DNA of 64,000 nucleotides. Source: Buttiauxella sp. B2 (GTDB lineage Bacteria > Pseudomonadota > Gammaproteobacteria > Enterobacterales > Enterobacteriaceae). Below the pieces are notes generated by a model. The model saw only the letters and a program-made list of their open reading frames with translations, did no database searches and was not told the origin of the DNA. Both the position numbers and the translations under genes were made by a program. The stretch's first letter is position 1. Each line of letters starts with the position of its first letter. Of the stretch, positions 8,841 to 18,880 are shown one piece after another. The stretch is from the NCBI RefSeq assembly GCF_006376615.1, contig NZ_VEXQ01000006.1, positions 124,001 to 188,000 on the forward strand, written 5' to 3'.

Positions 8841-10622
8841 ATGGCCAAAATGAGAGCCGTTGATGCGGCAATGTATGTACTGGAAAAAGAAGGCGTTACT
8901 ACGGCCTTTGGCGTACCGGGAGCAGCAATCAACCCCTTCTATAATGCGATGCGCAAACATGGCGGAATCCGTCACGTATTGGCGCGCCATGTGGAAGGTG
9001 CTTCACATATGGCAGAAGGATATACCCGCGCCAAAGCCGGGAATATTGGCGTGTGCCTTGGCACATCTGGCCCTGCGGGCACAGATATGATCACCGCACT
9101 TTACTCAGCTTCCGCCGACTCGATTCCTATCCTTTGCATCACCGGTCAGGCACCACGCGCTCGTTTGCATAAAGAAGATTTTCAGGCAGTTGATATTGAA
9201 TCCATCGCTAAACCGGTCAGCAAAATGGCGGTAACGGTACTGGAACCAGCGCTGGTTCCACGGGTGCTTCAGCAAGCTTTCCATTTAATGCGTTCCGGTC
9301 GTCCTGGCCCTGTACTGGTGGATTTGCCATTTGATGTTCAAGTTGCCGAAATAGAATTTGACCCAGACAGCTACGAGCCATTGCCGGATTACAAACCCGC
9401 GGCTTCCCGCAACCAAATTGTAAAAGCTTTGGAAATGCTGATGCAGGCCGAACGCCCGGTGATTGTTTCGGGTGGCGGTGTGATTAATGCTGATGCATCG
9501 GAACTTCTACAACGCTTTGCGGAAATTACCCAAGTTCCGGTGATCCCAACGCTGATGGGCTGGGGAACTATTCCTGACGATCACGAACTGATGGCGGGTA
9601 TGGCGGGTCTGCAAACGTCACATCGTTACGGCAATGCCACACTGCTCGCATCCGACATGGTGTTTGGTATCGGCAACCGTTTTGCTAACCGCCATACCGG
9701 TTCGGTAGAGAAATATACCGCAGGCCGTAAAATCGTTCATATCGATATCGAGCCTACGCAAATTGGCCGTGTGTTGTGTCCGGATCTGGGCATCGTTTCT
9801 GACGCCAAAGCCGCACTGACGCTGCTGGTTGAAGTGGCTGAAGAACTGAAAAAAGCGGGGCGCTTGCCAAATCGTCAAGCATGGGTGGCGGATTGCCAGC
9901 AGCGTAAACGTACTCTACTACGTAAAACTCACTTCGATAACGTGCCGATTAAACCGCAGCGTGTCTACGAAGAGATGAACAAGGCATTTGGCCGTGATGT
10001 TTGCTACGTCACCACCATTGGTCTTTCACAGATTGCGGCCGCACAAATGCTGCACGTGTTTAAAGACCGCCGCTGGATTAATGCAGGGCAGGCCGGTCCG
10101 CTGGGGTGGACAATCCCTGCTGCGTTAGGTGTGAGTGTTGCTGATCCGACCCGCGAAGTGGTTGCCATCTCCGGAGATTACGACTTCCAGTTCATGATTG
10201 AAGAATTAGCCGTGGGTGCGCAATTCAATATTCCTTATATCCATGTGCTGGTGAACAATGCTTATTTAGGCTTAATTCGCCAGTCGCAACGTGCTTTTGA
10301 TATGGATTATTGCGTGCAGTTAGCGTTCGAAAATATTAACTCGGAAGAAGTCAACGGTTACGGCGTCGATCACGTAAAAGTGGCGGAAGGTTTAGGTTGC
10401 AAAGCGATTCGCGTCTTTAAACCGGAAGATATTGCCCCTGCACTTTCACAGGCCAAAGAGCTGATGGCGAAATACCGTGTGCCAGTGGTAGTGGAAGTTA
10501 TTCTTGAGCGCGTAACCAATATTTCCATGGGTAGCGAACTGGATAACGTCAATGAATTTGAAGAGATTGCAGAAAGTGCCGCCGATGCGCCGACTGAAAC
10601 CTGCTTCATGAAATACGAATAA
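8841..10622 (+). CDS. gcl: Gcl, glyoxylate carboligase (tartronate-semialdehyde synthase)
   Basis: 593 residues, identical in length to E. coli Gcl. It has the three domains of thiamine-diphosphate enzymes: the Pyr domain (about 1-180), a central FAD-binding-type domain (about 190-340) and the PP domain (about 370-550) with the ThDP motif [30 protein letters not shown]. Residue 51 is valine (RHVEGA) where nearly all ThDP enzymes, including IlvB in this same window, have glutamate; this is the known hallmark of Gcl. Two glyoxylates give tartronate semialdehyde and CO2. It begins the gcl-hyi-glxR operon. Confidence 0.97.
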   Translation: MAKMRAVDAAMYVLEKEGVTTAFGVPGAAINPFYNAMRKHGGIRHVLARHVEGASHMAEGYTRAKAGNIGVCLGTSGPAGTDMITALYSASADSIPILCITGQAPRARLHKEDFQAVDIESIAKPVSKMAVTVLEPALVPRVLQQAFHLMRSGRPGPVLVDLPFDVQVAEIEFDPDSYEPLPDYKPAASRNQIVKALEMLMQAERPVIVSGGGVINADASELLQRFAEITQVPVIPTLMGWGTIPDDHELMAGMAGLQTSHRYGNATLLASDMVFGIGNRFANRHTGSVEKYTAGRKIVHIDIEPTQIGRVLCPDLGIVSDAKAALTLLVEVAEELKKAGRLPNRQAWVADCQQRKRTLLRKTHFDNVPIKPQRVYEEMNKAFGRDVCYVTTIGLSQIAAAQMLHVFKDRRWINAGQAGPLGWTIPAALGVSVADPTREVVAISGDYDFQFMIEELAVGAQFNIPYIHVLVNNAYLGLIRQSQRAFDMDYCVQLAFENINSEEVNGYGVDHVKVAEGLGCKAIRVFKPEDIAPALSQAKELMAKYRVPVVVEVILERVTNISMGSELDNVNEFEEIAESAADAPTETCFMKYE

Positions 10623-10633
10623 CGGAGAATACC

Positions 10634-11410
10634 ATGCTACGTTTTTCAGCTAATTTATCGATGCTGTTTCTGGAATACGACTTCCTTGAGCGTTTTGACC
10701 GTGCCGCTGCGGCCGGGTTTAAAGCGGTGGAATTTATGTTCCCTTATGGTTATAGCGTTGCGGTGCTGCAAGAAAAATTAAAGTCCAACGGGCTTGAACA
10801 TACTTTGCATAACTTGCCGGCCGGTGAGTGGGAAAAAGGGGAGCGAGGCATTGCGTGCATTCCGGGGCGTGAAGAGGAATTCCGTAGCGGCGTACAGGCG
10901 GCAATTCTTTATGCAAAAGCGTTGGGCAATAGCAAAATCAATTGCCTGGTAGGGAAAACGCCGCAAGGCGTAAGCGCTGAAACTGTCCATCAGACACTGG
11001 TCGATAACTTGCGTTATGCCGGAAATGAATTGGCAAAAGAGGATATTCTTCTGGTGCTTGAAGCGATCAACCATTTCGATATCCCTGGTTTCCATCTCAC
11101 CGGTACGCAACAGGTTTGCGATTTAATCGACGAAATTGGCTGCGACAATATTCGTGTGCAATATGATATTTATCATATGCAACGCATGGAAGGCGAATTA
11201 GCCAATACGCTGATGCGCTGCTTGCCGAAAATTGGTCATATTCAACTGGCAGATAATCCAGGCCGTGGCGAGCCAGGCACCGGTGAAATTAATTATGACT
11301 ATTTGTTTTCACTGATTGAAAAATCAGATTATAACGGTTGGGTTGGTTGCGAATATAAACCACGCACTACCACTGAAGAAGGTATTTCGTGGATTAATCG
11401 CTACCGCTAA
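10634..11410 (+). CDS. hyi: Hyi, hydroxypyruvate isomerase
   Basis: 258 residues, the usual length. The fold is a xylose-isomerase-like TIM barrel; metal-ligand regions are recognisable in LVLEAINHFDIPGF, VQYDIYHMQRMEG, IGHIQLADNPGRGEPGTGEI and WVGCEYKP. It interconverts hydroxypyruvate and tartronate semialdehyde. It lies 11 bp after gcl with GGAG before the ATG, so the two are cotranscribed. In the pathway it is a side step between Gcl and GlxR. Confidence 0.95.
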   Translation: MLRFSANLSMLFLEYDFLERFDRAAAAGFKAVEFMFPYGYSVAVLQEKLKSNGLEHTLHNLPAGEWEKGERGIACIPGREEEFRSGVQAAILYAKALGNSKINCLVGKTPQGVSAETVHQTLVDNLRYAGNELAKEDILLVLEAINHFDIPGFHLTGTQQVCDLIDEIGCDNIRVQYDIYHMQRMEGELANTLMRCLPKIGHIQLADNPGRGEPGTGEINYDYLFSLIEKSDYNGWVGCEYKPRTTTEEGISWINRYR

Positions 11411-11494
11411 TTATATTAATTAAACAGGCAGTAAAAATGCTCAGAACTGGGCAGGGGAAACTATTGCCTGAATTAACTTAACAAAGGAAATAAA

Positions 11495-12373
11495 ATGAAT
11501 CTGGGATTTATTGGTTTAGGGATTATGGGCACGCCAATGGCATTACGTCTGGCAAAAGCTGGACATAAACTCTATGTCACAACGATTGGCCCTATTTCGG
11601 AGGAATTGATTACCCTGAATTCTGAAAACTGTGAAAACGCGTGTGAAGTTACAGAAAAATCTGACGTTATTTTTATTATGGTACCAGATACGCCACAGGT
11701 TGAAATGGTGCTATTTGGGCAAGGTGGTTGTGCGCAAACATCGCTGAAAGGAAAAACGATTGTCGATATGAGTTCCATTTCACCTATCGAAACCAAGTGT
11801 TTTGCAAAGAAAGTAATTGAATTGGGTGGCGATTACCTGGATGCACCGGTTTCTGGTGGTGAAGTGGGTGCACGTGAAGGTTCATTGTCAATCATGGTGG
11901 GTGGCGATGAAGCTGTTTTTGAACGTGTTAAACCTCTGTTTGAAGTGCTGGGTAAAAACATTACGCTGGTGGGCGGTAACGGTGACGGACAGACTTGTAA
12001 AGTCGCCAACCAAATTATTGTTGCGTTGAATATTGAAGCGGTTTCGGAAGCCTTGTTATTTGCTTCCAAAGCGGGTGCAGACCCTGCCCGTGTCCGCCAG
12101 GCATTAATGGGGGGCTTTGCTTCTTCACGTATTCTGGAAGTTCACGGTGAACGTATGATTAAACGTACTTTCGCGCCGGGCTTTAAAATTGCGCTGCATC
12201 AGAAAGATTTAAACCTGGCATTACAAAGTGCGAAAGCATTGGCTATTACATTACCGAATACAGCGACGTGCCAGGAGTTATTTAATACTTGTGCTGCCAA
12301 TGGTGGTAGCCAGTTAGATCACTCAGCTTTAATTCAATCTCTTGAGTTAATGGCGAATCATAAAATTTCTTAA
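11495..12373 (+). CDS. glxR: GlxR, tartronate semialdehyde reductase
   Basis: 292 residues, as in E. coli. The Rossmann motif is GLGIMGTPMA (residues 7-16), the substrate-binding motif is DAPVSGGEVGA (117-126) and the catalytic lysine is Lys169 in GQTCKVANQI. These are the signatures of beta-hydroxyacid dehydrogenases. It reduces tartronate semialdehyde to D-glycerate with NADH. An 84-bp AT-rich spacer separates it from hyi, and AAAGGAAATAAA precedes the start. GarR, the paralog of the galactarate pathway, is an alternative name, but the operon context fixes it as GlxR. Confidence 0.95.
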   Translation: MNLGFIGLGIMGTPMALRLAKAGHKLYVTTIGPISEELITLNSENCENACEVTEKSDVIFIMVPDTPQVEMVLFGQGGCAQTSLKGKTIVDMSSISPIETKCFAKKVIELGGDYLDAPVSGGEVGAREGSLSIMVGGDEAVFERVKPLFEVLGKNITLVGGNGDGQTCKVANQIIVALNIEAVSEALLFASKAGADPARVRQALMGGFASSRILEVHGERMIKRTFAPGFKIALHQKDLNLALQSAKALAITLPNTATCQELFNTCAANGGSQLDHSALIQSLELMANHKIS

Positions 12374-12585
12374 TCATATAATAAGACCGTAAAATTCGTC
12401 GGGGGGATAAGTTCAACGTCATTCGCTGTGGTTTTCATGTTATTGAAGCAGTGGTGTTAATCTTATTCTCCTTACGTCTTAATAATAAAATAGCACTTGA
12501 TGTATTTGTTTTTTTATTCGTTATTTTTAACGTTCCGAACAAGCTAAGCCCATCAGCGTTGTCATTACGTGTGTAAGAGGTATGT

Positions 12586-14049
12586 ATGGAAACATTGGAA
12601 CAGAAACAAAGAGAAATTTATCGTGCCAGGGGCTACAGTGATGATCTTCTTCCAAAAGAAAAAGATAAACGTACCTGGAAATCATTTAACTATTTTACCT
12701 TGTGGATGGGGTCAGTTCATAACGTTCCTAATTATGTCATGGTGGGCGGGTTCTTTATTCTTGGTCTGTCGACGTTAAGTATTATGTTGGCCATTATCCT
12801 GAGTGCCTTTTTCATCGCTTTTGTGATGGTGATGAATGGTGCGGCAGGTACAAAATATGGCGTGCCTTTTGCCATGATATTACGTGCCTCATACGGCGTT
12901 CGTGGCTCACTGTTCCCGGGTATTTTGCGTGGTGGTATCGCTGCAATAATGTGGTTTGGCCTGCAATGCTATGCCGGTTCGCTCGCTTTCTTAATCCTGA
13001 TAGGCAAAATCTGGCCCGCATTTCTGACATTGGGCGGTGATTTCAATCTACTTGGATTAAACCTCCCTGGCCTGATTGCCTTCCTGCTTTTCTGGGCAGT
13101 TAATGTGGCAATTGGTTTTGGCGGTGGCGGTGTGCTGAACAAATTCACAGCGGTACTGAACCCGTGTATCTACATTGTCTTTGGTGGGATGGCTATTTGG
13201 GCTATTTCACTGGTTGGCATCCAGCCGATTCTCGATTATGTCCCGGCAGGTGTACAGAAAGCAGAAAATAGTGGTTTCTTATTCTTAGTCGTTATTAACG
13301 CTGTTGTTGCAGTATGGGCGGCACCCGCGGTGAGTGCTTCTGACTTTACCCAGAATGCGCAAGGCTTCCGCCAGCAGGCATTAGGGCAAACTCTTGGGTT
13401 GGTTGTCGCCTACATTCTGTTTGCAGTAGCTGGTGTCTGCATTATCGCCGGAGCGAGCATTCATTATGGAGTTGATACCTGGAACGTTCTGGATATCGTA
13501 CAGAAATGGGATAGCCTATTTGCTTCTTTCTTTGCCGTGCTCGTCATTTTAATGACCACCATCTCCACTAATGCGACCGGTAATATTATTCCTGCTGGTT
13601 ATCAGATTGCGGCCATTGCACCGACCAAACTGACCTATAAAAATGGCGTGCTAATTGCCAGTATTATTAGCCTGTTGATTTGTCCGTGGAAGCTCATGGA
13701 GAACCAAAATAGTATCTATTTATTCCTTGATATTATTGGTGGCATGTTAGGTCCGGTCATCGGTGTAATGATGGCGCATTACTTTATTGTTATGCGTTCG
13801 CAAATTGATCTCGATACTCTTTATACCAAACCTGGTGATTATAAGTTTTATGATAATGGATTTAACATCACGGCATTCTCCGTCACCTTAATTGCGGTTG
13901 TCGTGTCGTTGGGTGGAAAATTCATTCCTTTCCTTGAGCCGTTATCTCGTGTTTCGTGGTTTGTCGGTGTTATCACAGCCTTTGTTTTGTATGTGTTATT
14001 GAAGAAGCGAGATGTTGCAGGCATGACAACAGAGCAGAAGGTTGCCTGA
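12586..14049 (+). CDS. ybbW: YbbW, NCS1-family allantoin permease
   Basis: 487 residues with about twelve hydrophobic segments. The N-terminus RTWKSFNYFTLWMGSVHNVPNYVM and the central AAPAVSASDFTQNA motif are typical of the nucleobase-cation-symport-1 family, and the sequence is close to E. coli YbbW (484 residues). It is thought to import allantoin with a cation across the inner membrane, though direct proof in E. coli is limited. A 212-bp non-coding gap before it could hold a promoter, although cotranscription from gcl is also possible. AAGAGGT lies before the ATG. The final residues are hydrophilic and vary between species. Confidence 0.93.
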   Translation: METLEQKQREIYRARGYSDDLLPKEKDKRTWKSFNYFTLWMGSVHNVPNYVMVGGFFILGLSTLSIMLAIILSAFFIAFVMVMNGAAGTKYGVPFAMILRASYGVRGSLFPGILRGGIAAIMWFGLQCYAGSLAFLILIGKIWPAFLTLGGDFNLLGLNLPGLIAFLLFWAVNVAIGFGGGGVLNKFTAVLNPCIYIVFGGMAIWAISLVGIQPILDYVPAGVQKAENSGFLFLVVINAVVAVWAAPAVSASDFTQNAQGFRQQALGQTLGLVVAYILFAVAGVCIIAGASIHYGVDTWNVLDIVQKWDSLFASFFAVLVILMTTISTNATGNIIPAGYQIAAIAPTKLTYKNGVLIASIISLLICPWKLMENQNSIYLFLDIIGGMLGPVIGVMMAHYFIVMRSQIDLDTLYTKPGDYKFYDNGFNITAFSVTLIAVVVSLGGKFIPFLEPLSRVSWFVGVITAFVLYVLLKKRDVAGMTTEQKVA

Positions 14050-14121
14050 TTAGATTAATTAAACTCTGTGTTAAATAAAATTTTGTATTAAAAAACTCTA
14101 TATTTATATAAGGAATATTTT

Positions 14122-15483
14122 ATGTCTTACGATCTCATTATTAAAAACGGTACCGTTATTTTAGAAAATGAAGCACTGGTAACGGATATTGCAGTAAAAA
14201 ACGGAAAAATAGCAGCCATTGGCAACGACCTGAGCGGTAGCGAAAAAGTAATGGACGCGACGGGTCTGGTAGTTGCACCAGGTATGGTCGACGCTCACAC
14301 CCATATTTCTGAACCAGGCCGTACTCATTGGGAAGGATATGAAACTGGCACACGAGCGGCGGCAAAAGGCGGCATTACGACCATGATTGAAATGCCGCTT
14401 AACCAGTTACCTGCAACAGTTGACCGCGCCAGCATCGAAATGAAGTTCGATGCCGCTGCCGGTAAGTTAACTATCGACGCCGCACAGCTCGGTGGTCTGG
14501 TTTCTTATAATCTCGATCGCTTGCACGAGTTGGATGAAGTGGGTGTGGTTGGCTTTAAGTGCTTCGTGGCGACGTGTGGTGATCGTGGCATTGATAACGA
14601 TTTTCGCGATGTAAACGACTTCGAGTTCTTTAAAGGCGTGCAAAAGCTGGCCGCAATGGATCAAGTGGTGCTCGTGCACTGCGAGAACGCCCTGATTTGT
14701 GATGAGCTAGGCAAGGAAGCTAAACGTGAAGGTCGTGTGACCGCTCATGATTATGTCGCCTCACGTCCGGTGTTTACCGAAGTGGAAGCGATTCGCCGCA
14801 TACTTTATCTGGCAAAAGTTGCGGGTTGTCGCCTTCATGTTTGCCACATTAGTAGCCCAGAAGGGGTCGCTGAAGTTACGCGCGCACGTCAGGAAGGCCA
14901 GGATGTGACTTGCGAATCCTGCCCGCATTACTTTGTGCTGGATACTGACCAGTTTGCAGAAATTGGTACGTTGGCAAAATGCTCGCCGCCAATTCGTGAT
15001 GCTGAAAATCAGAAAGGCATGTGGGAAAAATTGTTCAACGGTGAAATCGACTGCCTGGTTTCTGACCACTCACCATGCCCACCAGATATGAAAGCGGGCA
15101 ACATCATGCAGGCGTGGGGCGGTATCGCTGGCCTGCAAAGCTGTATGGATGTGATGTTTGACGAAGCGGTGCAAAAACGCGGCATGTCATTACCTATGTT
15201 CAGCAAATTAATGTCCACCCGCGCGGCGGATATTTTTGGTCTGCAACACAAAGGGCGTATTGCCCCAGGAAAAGATGCCGATTTCGTGTTTATCCAGCCG
15301 AATTCTTCTTACGTGCTGAAAACTGAAGATCTGGAATATCGTCATAAAGTCAGCCCATACGTGGGGCGCACAATCGGGGCTCGCATCCTGAAAACCATCC
15401 TGCGCGGTGAAGTTATTTATGACATAGAAAGCGGATTTGGCGCAAAACCAGTCGGTAAATTCATTCTTAAACACCAGCAGTAA
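14122..15483 (+). CDS. allB: AllB, allantoinase
   Basis: 453 residues, identical in length to E. coli AllB. All metal ligands of the amidohydrolase barrel are visible: His59 and His61 (DAHTH), the lysine that becomes carboxylated, Lys146 (GFKCF), His186 (LVHCEN), His242 (VCHIS) and Asp315 (VSDHSP). It opens the hydantoin ring of allantoin to give allantoate. It lies 72 bp after ybbW, so import and first step are coupled in one operon. Confidence 0.97.
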   Translation: MSYDLIIKNGTVILENEALVTDIAVKNGKIAAIGNDLSGSEKVMDATGLVVAPGMVDAHTHISEPGRTHWEGYETGTRAAAKGGITTMIEMPLNQLPATVDRASIEMKFDAAAGKLTIDAAQLGGLVSYNLDRLHELDEVGVVGFKCFVATCGDRGIDNDFRDVNDFEFFKGVQKLAAMDQVVLVHCENALICDELGKEAKREGRVTAHDYVASRPVFTEVEAIRRILYLAKVAGCRLHVCHISSPEGVAEVTRARQEGQDVTCESCPHYFVLDTDQFAEIGTLAKCSPPIRDAENQKGMWEKLFNGEIDCLVSDHSPCPPDMKAGNIMQAWGGIAGLQSCMDVMFDEAVQKRGMSLPMFSKLMSTRAADIFGLQHKGRIAPGKDADFVFIQPNSSYVLKTEDLEYRHKVSPYVGRTIGARILKTILRGEVIYDIESGFGAKPVGKFILKHQQ

Positions 15484-15495
15484 TTGTTAATCTCC

Positions 15496-15527
15496 GGCCG
15501 CGTTCGTCTTTGACGGGCGCGGCCTTT
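15496..15527 (+). terminator. Hairpin between allB and ybbY (attenuating terminator)
   Basis: GGCCGCG and CGCGGCC form the outer stem, with an inner CGTC/GACG stem and a TTT loop; only three T follow. It is a strong hairpin with a short tail, so partial termination or 3'-end protection of allB mRNA is the likely effect. Confidence 0.5.
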
Positions 15528-15551
15528 CGACGTTGATCAAGGTATCTGGTC

Positions 15552-16853
15552 ATGAAGGGTTTGCATCTTAGTCGGGATAACTGGCTATCTGGCTTTCAAT
15601 GGTTCTTCTTTATTTTCTGCAATACGGTGGTTATCCCTCCAACCTTGCAATCGGCTTTTCATCTCTCGTCTGCCACTACCTTTATGCTGACACAGTATTC
15701 GTTTTTGACGACGGCTGTGGCTTGTCTGCTACAGGCTGTTTTTGGGCATCGCAGAGCATTGATGGAAGGGCCGGGGGGGTTGTGGTGGGGCACAATGCTG
15801 ACGCTTGCTTTGGCCGAGTCGGCCCAGGGAACACCGCTCGCTTCGATTGGCGGTAGCCTGGTGGTTGGTATTGCGCTTGCGGGGGCATTAACGGTGGTCA
15901 TCGGTGTCAGTGGTCTTGGCCCTTTGCTGGCAAAATTGTTCCGCCCAGCCGTGATGGTCGTGTTTATGTTTTTACTCGGTGCACAGCTCACCACTATCTT
16001 TTTTAAAGGTATGTTGGGGCTACCATTTGGGGCGGTAAGTGGCCCGGTAAATCTTAACGGATCTATGTTTGGCCTGGCCGTCGCAGTGGTTATTTTTATC
16101 GTCGCCTTTATTACTATCCTCCCACTGCATATCGGCAAATTTGCTGTTTTGCTTGGCACAATACTGGGTTGGTTTATTTACGTTTGTTGGTTTGGTTCGT
16201 CCTCACAAGTTGCAAGTAGCTCGCTCTGGCAACTCTTTCCGCTTGGCGCGCCAGAAGATATTCGCCCGGGTATTGTTATCACCGCTGTTCTCACCGGCCT
16301 TGTGAATATTTCAAACACCTTTGGCGCGATACGCGGCAGTGATACGTTTTACGGCAATGAACCGGCATCGGCTGCATTGTATCGGCGGAGTTTTATTGTC
16401 TCCGGTGTTGTTACGCTTGCTGGCGCACCGCTTGGTGTGGTGCCGTTTTCTCCGTTTGTCTCCTCAATTGGCTTGATAACCCAAACACGCGACGCCACCC
16501 AGCGTGCGTTTATCGTTGGCAGTTTGCTGTTTCTTGTTATCAGTTTGGTTCCTGCGTTCACCCGCTTTTTCTGCGCTATTCCTCTGACCATCAGCAGTGC
16601 GGTAATGCTCGTCGCCTATTTGCCGCTGCTCTGGTCGTCGTTCTTATTTGTGAATTTAACGTCGCTTAATGCGCGAAATATTTACCGCATTGCCATCCCG
16701 CTTTTTTGTGGTGTTTTTTTGATGGGCATACCCGGTATCTATTTGCAGCAACTGCCACTGCTAGTGCGCCCGTTGCTCAGTAATGGCTTGCTAATGGGCG
16801 TGCTACTTGCGGTGGCACTGGAAAACCTTTTTCCCTGGGATCGCGTGAAATAA
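15552..16853 (+). CDS. ybbY: YbbY, NCS2-family purine/pyrimidine permease
   Basis: 433 residues and about twelve to fourteen membrane segments. It matches E. coli YbbY, including SGFQWFFFIFCNTVV, RRALMEGPGGLWWGT and GLVNISNTFGAIRGSD, placing it in the nucleobase-ascorbate transporter (NCS2) superfamily. The true substrate is not established; the position between allB and glxK suggests a purine or purine-breakdown product. It is less like the K-12 protein than its neighbours. The ATG at 15552 is preceded by AAGGTATCTGGTC. Confidence 0.9.
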   Translation: MKGLHLSRDNWLSGFQWFFFIFCNTVVIPPTLQSAFHLSSATTFMLTQYSFLTTAVACLLQAVFGHRRALMEGPGGLWWGTMLTLALAESAQGTPLASIGGSLVVGIALAGALTVVIGVSGLGPLLAKLFRPAVMVVFMFLLGAQLTTIFFKGMLGLPFGAVSGPVNLNGSMFGLAVAVVIFIVAFITILPLHIGKFAVLLGTILGWFIYVCWFGSSSQVASSSLWQLFPLGAPEDIRPGIVITAVLTGLVNISNTFGAIRGSDTFYGNEPASAALYRRSFIVSGVVTLAGAPLGVVPFSPFVSSIGLITQTRDATQRAFIVGSLLFLVISLVPAFTRFFCAIPLTISSAVMLVAYLPLLWSSFLFVNLTSLNARNIYRIAIPLFCGVFLMGIPGIYLQQLPLLVRPLLSNGLLMGVLLAVALENLFPWDRVK

Positions 16854-16880
16854 CGCGTCTGTTTTTTTAAGGATGAAATA

Positions 16881-18026
16881 ATGAAAATTGTTATTGCACC
16901 GGACTCTTTTAAAGAAAGCCTTAGCGCAGAACGCACCGCACAGGCGATTAAAAAGGGCTTCAAAGACATATTTCCCCATGCCAACTATATTTGCCTGCCC
17001 ATTGCCGACGGAGGAGAGGGCACGGTAGATGCGATGATTGCCGCCACAAACGGTAAACGCGTTGAGCTAAATGTTACCGGCCCACAAGGCACATCGGTTG
17101 CTGCATTTTATGGTGTGACGGGGGATGGACAGACGGCGGTGATTGAGATGGCTGCCGCCAGCGGTTTGATGCTTGTGGAACCGGAACAACGTAACCCGCT
17201 GCTGGCAACCAGTTTTGGTACCGGTGAGCTAATAGGGCATGCTCTGGATGTGGGGATCCGCCACATTATTCTCGGAATTGGCGGTAGTGCGACTGTCGAT
17301 GGTGGCGTGGGTATGGCGCAGGCGTTGGGTTTTCATTTTTACGATGAGCACAATAACGAACTGCCTGCCGGTGGGGGCGGATTAGTTTCTCTTACACGAA
17401 TCGACAGGCAACACCACGATCGGCGTCTGGAAGCGTGCCGTTTTGAAATCGCTTGCGATGTCGATAACCCTCTAACGGGAGCACTGGGTGCCGCTGCGGT
17501 ATTTGGGCCACAAAAAGGGGCGACGCATGAGATGGTGGCTCAGTTAGAAAAAGGGTTGGTAAATTATGCCGCTGTACTCGGTGTAGAAACTGGGTGTGAC
17601 ATCAATGCGATTATCGGCGGCGGGGCCGCCGGTGGAATGGGGGTTGCCGCGCAAATTTTCCTCGGCGGTACAATGAAACCGGGAATCGACATTATTATGG
17701 ATGCTGTTGGGATGGATGTGGCACTGGAAGGTGCAAATCTTGTTATTACCGGTGAAGGCCGCATCGATAGCCAGACAGTGGGTGGCAAAGCACCGATAGG
17801 CGTGGCAAGAGCCGCCCAAAGGCACGGGGTTCCCGTTATTGGTATCGCGGGTGTGTTGGGTGAAGGGAGCGAGATTGTGCATCAGCACGGTATTGATGCG
17901 GTCTTTAGTATTTTACCGCGCCTTGCTCCGCTCTCAATGGTGCTCTCGCAAGGTGAAATAAACCTTCAGCATTGCGCACGTAATATTGCTCAAGTCATGA
18001 AGTTAGGTCAGGTGTTAGTCGACTGA
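16881..18026 (+). CDS. glxK: GlxK, glycerate 2-kinase
   Basis: 381 residues, matching E. coli GlxK (GarK family). Conserved stretches include [15 protein letters not shown] at the N-terminus, [32 protein letters not shown] and [17 protein letters not shown]. It phosphorylates D-glycerate to 2-phosphoglycerate, feeding lower glycolysis and completing the glyoxylate branch. It lies 27 bp after ybbY. The next gene, allE, faces it across a terminator. Confidence 0.95.
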   Translation: MKIVIAPDSFKESLSAERTAQAIKKGFKDIFPHANYICLPIADGGEGTVDAMIAATNGKRVELNVTGPQGTSVAAFYGVTGDGQTAVIEMAAASGLMLVEPEQRNPLLATSFGTGELIGHALDVGIRHIILGIGGSATVDGGVGMAQALGFHFYDEHNNELPAGGGGLVSLTRIDRQHHDRRLEACRFEIACDVDNPLTGALGAAAVFGPQKGATHEMVAQLEKGLVNYAAVLGVETGCDINAIIGGGAAGGMGVAAQIFLGGTMKPGIDIIMDAVGMDVALEGANLVITGEGRIDSQTVGGKAPIGVARAAQRHGVPVIGIAGVLGEGSEIVHQHGIDAVFSILPRLAPLSMVLSQGEINLQHCARNIAQVMKLGQVLVD

Positions 18027-18028
18027 CG

Positions 18029-18057
18029 AAAAAAGGCCACGGTATTACCCGTGGCCA
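18029..18057 (-). terminator. Intrinsic terminator of the allD-allC-allE operon
   Basis: GGCCACGG and CCGTGGCC form an 8-bp stem with a 6-base loop. The A-run at 18029-18034 gives a U-tract on the minus strand, so it mainly serves allE transcripts; on the plus strand no T-run follows. Confidence 0.85.
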
Positions 18058-18083
18058 ACCGACTAGCTAAGAAAAATGGGTAC

Positions 18084-18869
18084 TTAAATTTCTACATCAC
18101 GATTGCAATCTTTTGAATAAATATAGCTGAAAGCTTCATTGCGCCCGACGCCATAGCCCGCCTGTAATGAATAAGCGCCCATAAAAATGTAATCGCCTGT
18201 TTTCACGGGTATCCATTCGTTATCGAGATTATAAACCCCCTGGCCGCTGAGAATATATGCACCATGTTCCTGAACGTGAGTTTCGATATAACCGTGTGAA
18301 GCACCTGGCGCGAAAGACAAAATGTGCATGTTCATATCAAAACCGAGATCTTTGGGCAGGAAATCTTGCAAAATGACGTCGCTCATACCTTCGTATTCAA
18401 TGCGTTCGAGTTGATTGACATTGCCGCTAACCACATGCGCTTTATGACCAACGGCAGGAATATAACGACGCTTATACAAGAACAAACGGCTGTATTGTTT
18501 ACTACTATTGGTAAAGGTCATCACAGTATCGGCTGGGCAATACAAGTAGCCACCCTGCGATAAGGTAAAGTTCTGCGAACCTGCGCTGGCTTTAATTTCA
18601 CCGTCAATCACGTAAACAAAGGTTTCTACACCGTTGCCACCAAAACCGCTTTGATTGCCACCTTCCTGATGTAATGTCACCAAATAATCCACGAAAGTAG
18701 CACCCAGTTTTGGGGTGGATAAAATAGTTACATCACAGTTTTCGAAACCAGGAATAATGTTTTTTACCAGACCATCTGGGGTAATTAAGGCGTAATTTCC
18801 CCGTTTGATAATTGAACGGGATGCCAATAAATCGCTAATATAGCCAGTGTTGTTATTAATATAACCCAT
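18084..18869 (-). CDS. allE: AllE, (S)-ureidoglycine aminohydrolase
   Basis: 261 residues, the same length as E. coli AllE (YlbA). It is a double-cupin protein; the C-terminal cupin carries the manganese-binding residues in ASHGYIETHVQEHGAYILSGQGVY. It hydrolyses (S)-ureidoglycine to (S)-ureidoglycolate and ammonia, the step between AllC and AllA or AllD. It is the last gene of the allD-allC-allE operon, 11 bp after allC. Confidence 0.96.
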   Translation of the reverse strand: MGYINNNTGYISDLLASRSIIKRGNYALITPDGLVKNIIPGFENCDVTILSTPKLGATFVDYLVTLHQEGGNQSGFGGNGVETFVYVIDGEIKASAGSQNFTLSQGGYLYCPADTVMTFTNSSKQYSRLFLYKRRYIPAVGHKAHVVSGNVNQLERIEYEGMSDVILQDFLPKDLGFDMNMHILSFAPGASHGYIETHVQEHGAYILSGQGVYNLDNEWIPVKTGDYIFMGAYSLQAGYGVGRNEAFSYIYSKDCNRDVEI

Positions 18870-18880
18870 GTTGATTTTCC

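Noticed and set aside
15659-16159. 166-codon open frame on the minus strand
   Set aside because: Antisense to ybbY; a Pro/Thr/Asn-rich translation typical of the reverse of a membrane protein gene.
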